A stretch of 64,000 nucleotides of DNA from JAZKID01 sp963714065 (lineage in GTDB: Bacteria > Pseudomonadota > Alphaproteobacteria > Rhizobiales > UBA4765). A model generated the notes under the pieces. That model was not told the DNA's origin and made no database searches. It saw nothing but the letters and a program-made list of their open reading frames with translations. This document shows positions 61,403 to 64,000 of this stretch, one piece after another. Each line of letters begins with the position of its first letter. Positions within the stretch are counted from its first letter, which is position 1. The DNA lies in assembly GCA_963714065.1 (NCBI GenBank), contig OY970226.1:1426001-1490000 (forward strand), written 5' to 3'. Made by a program: the position numbers and the translations under genes.

Positions 61403-61789
61403 TCAATCAACTTTGATCCAGCCATGCTTCCTTGCTGCATCTTTTGTAATTTTATCTGGGCTGCGACCTCCGGGGCCGCCCTCTACATCCTGATGGTAAA
61501 AAGTGCCCCCAGCAGATGCCCAGGCGAGATCAATATAGGGGTCAAAACCATCTCCTTTATCCCCTATATAAAAATTGATAGGCTTATCGCTTGTAAGACC
61601 ACCTAACTTGACAACAAACTCATTATATTGGCGTAACTCTCCACCGCTGATAATTCCATCTTCGCTGAAGTCAAAGTTTGGTAGTACTTGTTTGCGCAAG
61701 TATGTTTGGAATTCATAAAAAGACGTTTCTTCTTTATTATCGTCTTTTTGTATGCTGCTAAATTTAAAGTCTGCATTTACATTTATCAT
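61403..61789 (-). CDS. EF-hand-like single-repeat protein (128 aa)
   Basis: A 128-aa acidic protein related to the repeats of the gene at 60414-61293. It has one EF-hand-like loop, DFSEDGIISGGEL, here with a canonical Glu at position 12. INFYIGDKGDGFDPYIDLAW followed by ASAGG aligns with the AW...GG segment of both repeats in the larger protein. The C-terminus contains a Gly-rich GGPGGRSPDK stretch. AAGGAG lies ten bases before the ATG. No signal peptide is obvious. Calcium binding is likely by motif only. It is separated from its relative by a terminator, so the two are independently ended. Confidence 0.7.
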   Translation of the reverse strand: MINVNADFKFSSIQKDDNKEETSFYEFQTYLRKQVLPNFDFSEDGIISGGELRQYNEFVVKLGGLTSDKPINFYIGDKGDGFDPYIDLAWASAGGTFYHQDVEGGPGGRSPDKITKDAARKHGWIKVD

Positions 61790-61908
61790 CGCCCATCTCC
61801 TTATCGATAAAGCTATGCTAGCCCCATGCCTTTGGGTGGCGGGAGAGTCAATCTTAAACCACCATTAGTTGCAAGAAAACATATTGCAGTGCAGCAAGAT
61901 GGCTCATA

Positions 61909-62052
61909 TCGTCATGCGCGGGCTTGACCCGCGCATCCATCTTCTTTCAAAAATGATGGATTGCATAGGAATTTGAACAAGGCTCAAATTCCGTGAGTTT
62001 AATGCCACAAGTCGGATACATCCGACTTGTGGTATCAAGTCCGGCAATGACA
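61909..62052. repeat. Composite intergenic palindrome cluster
   Basis: The block begins CGTCATGCGCGGGC with an inner GCGCGGG/CCCGCGC stem, continues with GGAATTTGA/TCAAATTCC (61968-61992), then the perfect 13-bp palindrome CCACAAGTCGGAT/ATCCGACTTGTGG (62005-62032), and closes with TCAAGTCCGGCAATGACA, which mirrors the start. This looks like a MITE- or REP-type element with nested hairpins between the EF-hand-like gene and the second opgD gene. Confidence 0.6.
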
Positions 62053-62065
62053 TGAATGGTTTGCA

Positions 62066-63631
62066 ATGAACATCCCCAAACCTCACCCCACCCGCCGCGC
62101 CGTGCTCGCGGCCTGCTCCGGCCTTGCCGCCATGGCGGCAGTTCGCGCGCATGCAGCACCCGTGCAGTTTTCATCTGCCACGGTAGACGATCTGGCGCGG
62201 GCGCTTGCCAAAAAGCCTTATGACGGCGCGCGCAATGCCACGCCAGAAGCCCTGCGCAAGCTCGATTACAAGGCTTACAGCGAGATCAAATTCAATCCCG
62301 AGCGCGCCTTCTTCACCGAGAGCGGATCGAGCTTTCGCGCGCAGCTTTATCACCTCGGCTATCTTTACAATCGTAGCGTGAACGTGAATTTCGTCGCCAA
62401 TGGTATTGCGGCAAACGTGCCCTATTCGCCCGAACTGTTCACTTTCGGCGGGAGCGGGATCGAGCGGCTGCCTCCCGAGACCGGCTATGCGGGCGCGCGC
62501 ATCCATTACCCGCTGAACACGCCCGATATTTTCGACGAGCTGATTTCGTTCCTGGGCGCCAGCAATTTCCGCGTGCTCTCTCGTGGGCAATCCTACGGAT
62601 TGCATGCGCGCGGATTATCCATTGATACGGCACTACCCTCCGGCGAGGAGTTTCCCGCCTTCCGCGAGATCTGGGTTGAAGCGCCGCGTTCGGATGCAAC
62701 CGCCATCACGCTGCACGCACTGCTCGACAGCCCCTCCGTCACCGGCGCCTATCATTTCAAGATCACGCCGGGGGCGGAAACAGTTGTGGATGTTTCCGCC
62801 ACTCTATTCGCGCGCAAGGATGTGAAGAAACTGGGTCTCGCCCCCATGGCCTCGATGTTCTTTTATGGAGAGAGCCAGAACCGCAGCACCATCGACTATC
62901 GCCCGGAAGTACATAATTCGGACGGCCTGCTCATTCATAACGGCGCCGATGAATGGTTGTGGCGGCCGCTGCGTAACCCGGAAGCGCTGGCGGTTTCCGA
63001 TTTCGTCGATAACAATGTGCGTGGATTTGGTCTGATGCAGCGCGACCGCGGCTTCGATCATTACCAGGATCTCAACACCTTCTCGCAAAACCGGCCGAGC
63101 TATTGGATGGAGCCGCTCGGCGACTGGGGCGAGGGCATGGTCGAGCTTGTCGAAATCCCGACACCGGATGAATTGAACGAAAATATTCTCGCCTATTGGG
63201 TGCCGAAGCAAAGCCTGAAAGCCGGGGAAAGCAAGACATTCAGCTACCGCCTGCATGCCGTGAATGTGGTCGGCGGCGACGAAAGCCATCCCGGCGGGCG
63301 GGTGGTCGCCACCTATCAGAAAAAACTGAACCCGCCGGAAGTCGCCGAAGACGAGAAAAATATCCGCCGTTTCATGATCGATTTTTCCGGCGGGGACCTG
63401 AGTTATTACCTCAAGGCGCAAAATCTGGTGGAAGTCATGGTCACGACATCGAGCGGCGAGATCTTAAGCCGCCATGCCGAACCGCATCCCGCCATCGAGG
63501 GCTTCCGCGCCGTTTTCGATATCAGGCCAAAGGAAAATACGCTGGCCGATCTGCGCTGCTATCTGCGTGCCCGCGGCCGTGCGCTGACCGAGATCTGGCT
63601 GTTTCCGTGGCGGGCAGCGGCAGGGGAATAG
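62066..63631 (+). CDS. Periplasmic glucan biosynthesis protein, OpgD/MdoG family (copy 2)
   Basis: A 521-aa MdoG/OpgD family protein. A Tat-type signal appears as TRRAVLAACSGLAAMAA, with a cut near AHA|APVQF. The domain has VNVNFVANGIAANVPYSPEL, PLNTPDIFDELISFLGAS and GFGLMQRDRGFDHYQD. It shares family landmarks with copy 1 at 53308 (for example the GFGLMQRDR and AGSxKxFSYx segments), but the two differ over most of their length, so they are old paralogs rather than a recent duplication. Its start lies just past a cluster of intergenic palindromes. No strong ribosome site is seen before the ATG. Confidence 0.9.
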   Translation: MNIPKPHPTRRAVLAACSGLAAMAAVRAHAAPVQFSSATVDDLARALAKKPYDGARNATPEALRKLDYKAYSEIKFNPERAFFTESGSSFRAQLYHLGYLYNRSVNVNFVANGIAANVPYSPELFTFGGSGIERLPPETGYAGARIHYPLNTPDIFDELISFLGASNFRVLSRGQSYGLHARGLSIDTALPSGEEFPAFREIWVEAPRSDATAITLHALLDSPSVTGAYHFKITPGAETVVDVSATLFARKDVKKLGLAPMASMFFYGESQNRSTIDYRPEVHNSDGLLIHNGADEWLWRPLRNPEALAVSDFVDNNVRGFGLMQRDRGFDHYQDLNTFSQNRPSYWMEPLGDWGEGMVELVEIPTPDELNENILAYWVPKQSLKAGESKTFSYRLHAVNVVGGDESHPGGRVVATYQKKLNPPEVAEDEKNIRRFMIDFSGGDLSYYLKAQNLVEVMVTTSSGEILSRHAEPHPAIEGFRAVFDIRPKENTLADLRCYLRARGRALTEIWLFPWRAAAGE

Positions 63632-63689
63632 GTTTCATTCCTCGAATTCAAATTGAGCTGCCGCCCAAAGCTGGTAATGCTTGAGGCCC

Positions 63690-64000
63690 ATGGAAGGTCT
63701 GGTTCTCAAATTCGGCGGCACCTCGGTTGCGGATGTCGAGCATATCCGCAAGGCGGCGCGCCATGTTGCCCGCGAAGCCGCACAGGGGCGCCGCCCAGCC
63801 GTCGTGGTGTCCGCCATGGCAGGCGTCACAAGCCAGCTTGTCGGCTATGTGCGCGAGGCGGCGGCCGGTTACGATCTGCGCGAATATGACGCCGTCGTGT
63901 CCTCGGGCGAGCAGGTGACGGCGGGGCTGATGGCCATCGTTTTGCAGGACATGGGGTTGAAAGCGCGCGCACTACAGGGCTGGCAGGTGCCGGTTCTCAC
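63690..64000 (+). CDS. lysC: Aspartate kinase, N-terminal part (runs off the window)
   Basis: The first 103 codons are visible. LVLKFGGTSVADVEHIRKAA is the aspartokinase ATP/aspartate-binding start, VVVSAMAGVTSQLV follows, and SSGEQVTAGLMAIVLQ matches the conserved SxGE substrate loop. It phosphorylates aspartate as the first step toward lysine, threonine, methionine and diaminopimelate. TTGAGG lies five bases before the ATG. The regulatory ACT domains would be beyond the right edge, so whether it is a lysine-sensitive or threonine-sensitive type cannot be told. Confidence 0.93.
   Translation, partial: MEGLVLKFGGTSVADVEHIRKAARHVAREAAQGRRPAVVVSAMAGVTSQLVGYVREAAAGYDLREYDAVVSSGEQVTAGLMAIVLQDMGLKARALQGWQVPVL

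Overview
The window looks like chromosomal DNA of an alphaproteobacterium. The evidence is a homospermidine synthase, a type III (eukaryote-like) ornithine decarboxylase with a long structured leader, a DUF2793 protein, a MauE-like protein, and several REP-like intergenic palindrome families. I cannot name a genus. Genes are tightly packed, with many 4-base ATGA/GTGA overlaps. I see no rRNA, tRNA, CRISPR array or complete mobile element. The left 15 kb (surface polysaccharide) is visibly more AT-rich than the rest, as expected of a laterally exchanged locus.

1-15.5 kb is a cell-surface polysaccharide locus. A minus-strand group (SIS isomerase, transaldolase, nucleotide-sugar epimerase running off the left edge) and a separate minus-strand pair (HddA-like GHMP kinase, GalE-like epimerase) suggest a heptose-type sugar made from sedoheptulose-7-phosphate. 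Between them on the plus strand lie an RmlD-like reductase, a zinc-finger C-methyltransferase broken by an in-frame TAA, an ABC-2 exporter (Wzm/Wzt-like), an acyltransferase, a two-part glycosyltransferase and an FkbM-like methyltransferase. A GT2, an LhgO-type oxidoreductase and an isolated phage tail-fibre-like protein follow.

15.8-26.4 kb holds a ring-cleaving dioxygenase-like protein and three consecutive hybrid histidine kinases. The largest (1953 aa) has nine 92-residue HAMP repeat units plus a degenerate one, then GAF, HisKA, HATPase and three receiver domains. 26.6-35.5 kb is mixed: a YciE-like ferritin-fold protein, a membrane protein with a 27-aa companion, tryptophanase-like enzyme coupled to a GT39, a nitroreductase, alanine dehydrogenase, a GAF protein, a MauE-like protein and a PfkB kinase.

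35.5-42.4 kb centres on amino-sugar/muropeptide recycling: MurQ, a NagB-II-like SIS deaminase and NagA in one tight minus-strand operon, with a divergent BadF-type GlcNAc/MurNAc kinase, then BioY and DUF1284. Two unknown proteins are interleaved. 42.4-53.3 kb has a VOC protein, an SCP2-type thiolase, a NitT/TauT-type ABC importer, small hypotheticals and a dipeptide-type ABC importer with a terminator after its binding-protein gene.

53.3-64 kb carries two Tat-exported OpgD/MdoG-family glucan proteins, a ZIP transporter, the polyamine genes (ornithine decarboxylase with leader, GNAT, homospermidine synthase), two genes of an apparently undescribed EF-hand-like repeat family (one frameshifted), and the start of aspartate kinase. 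The most distinctive items are the EF-hand-like repeat family, the decarboxylase leader with an Arg-rich mini-ORF, the poly-HAMP kinase and the stop codon in the methyltransferase.
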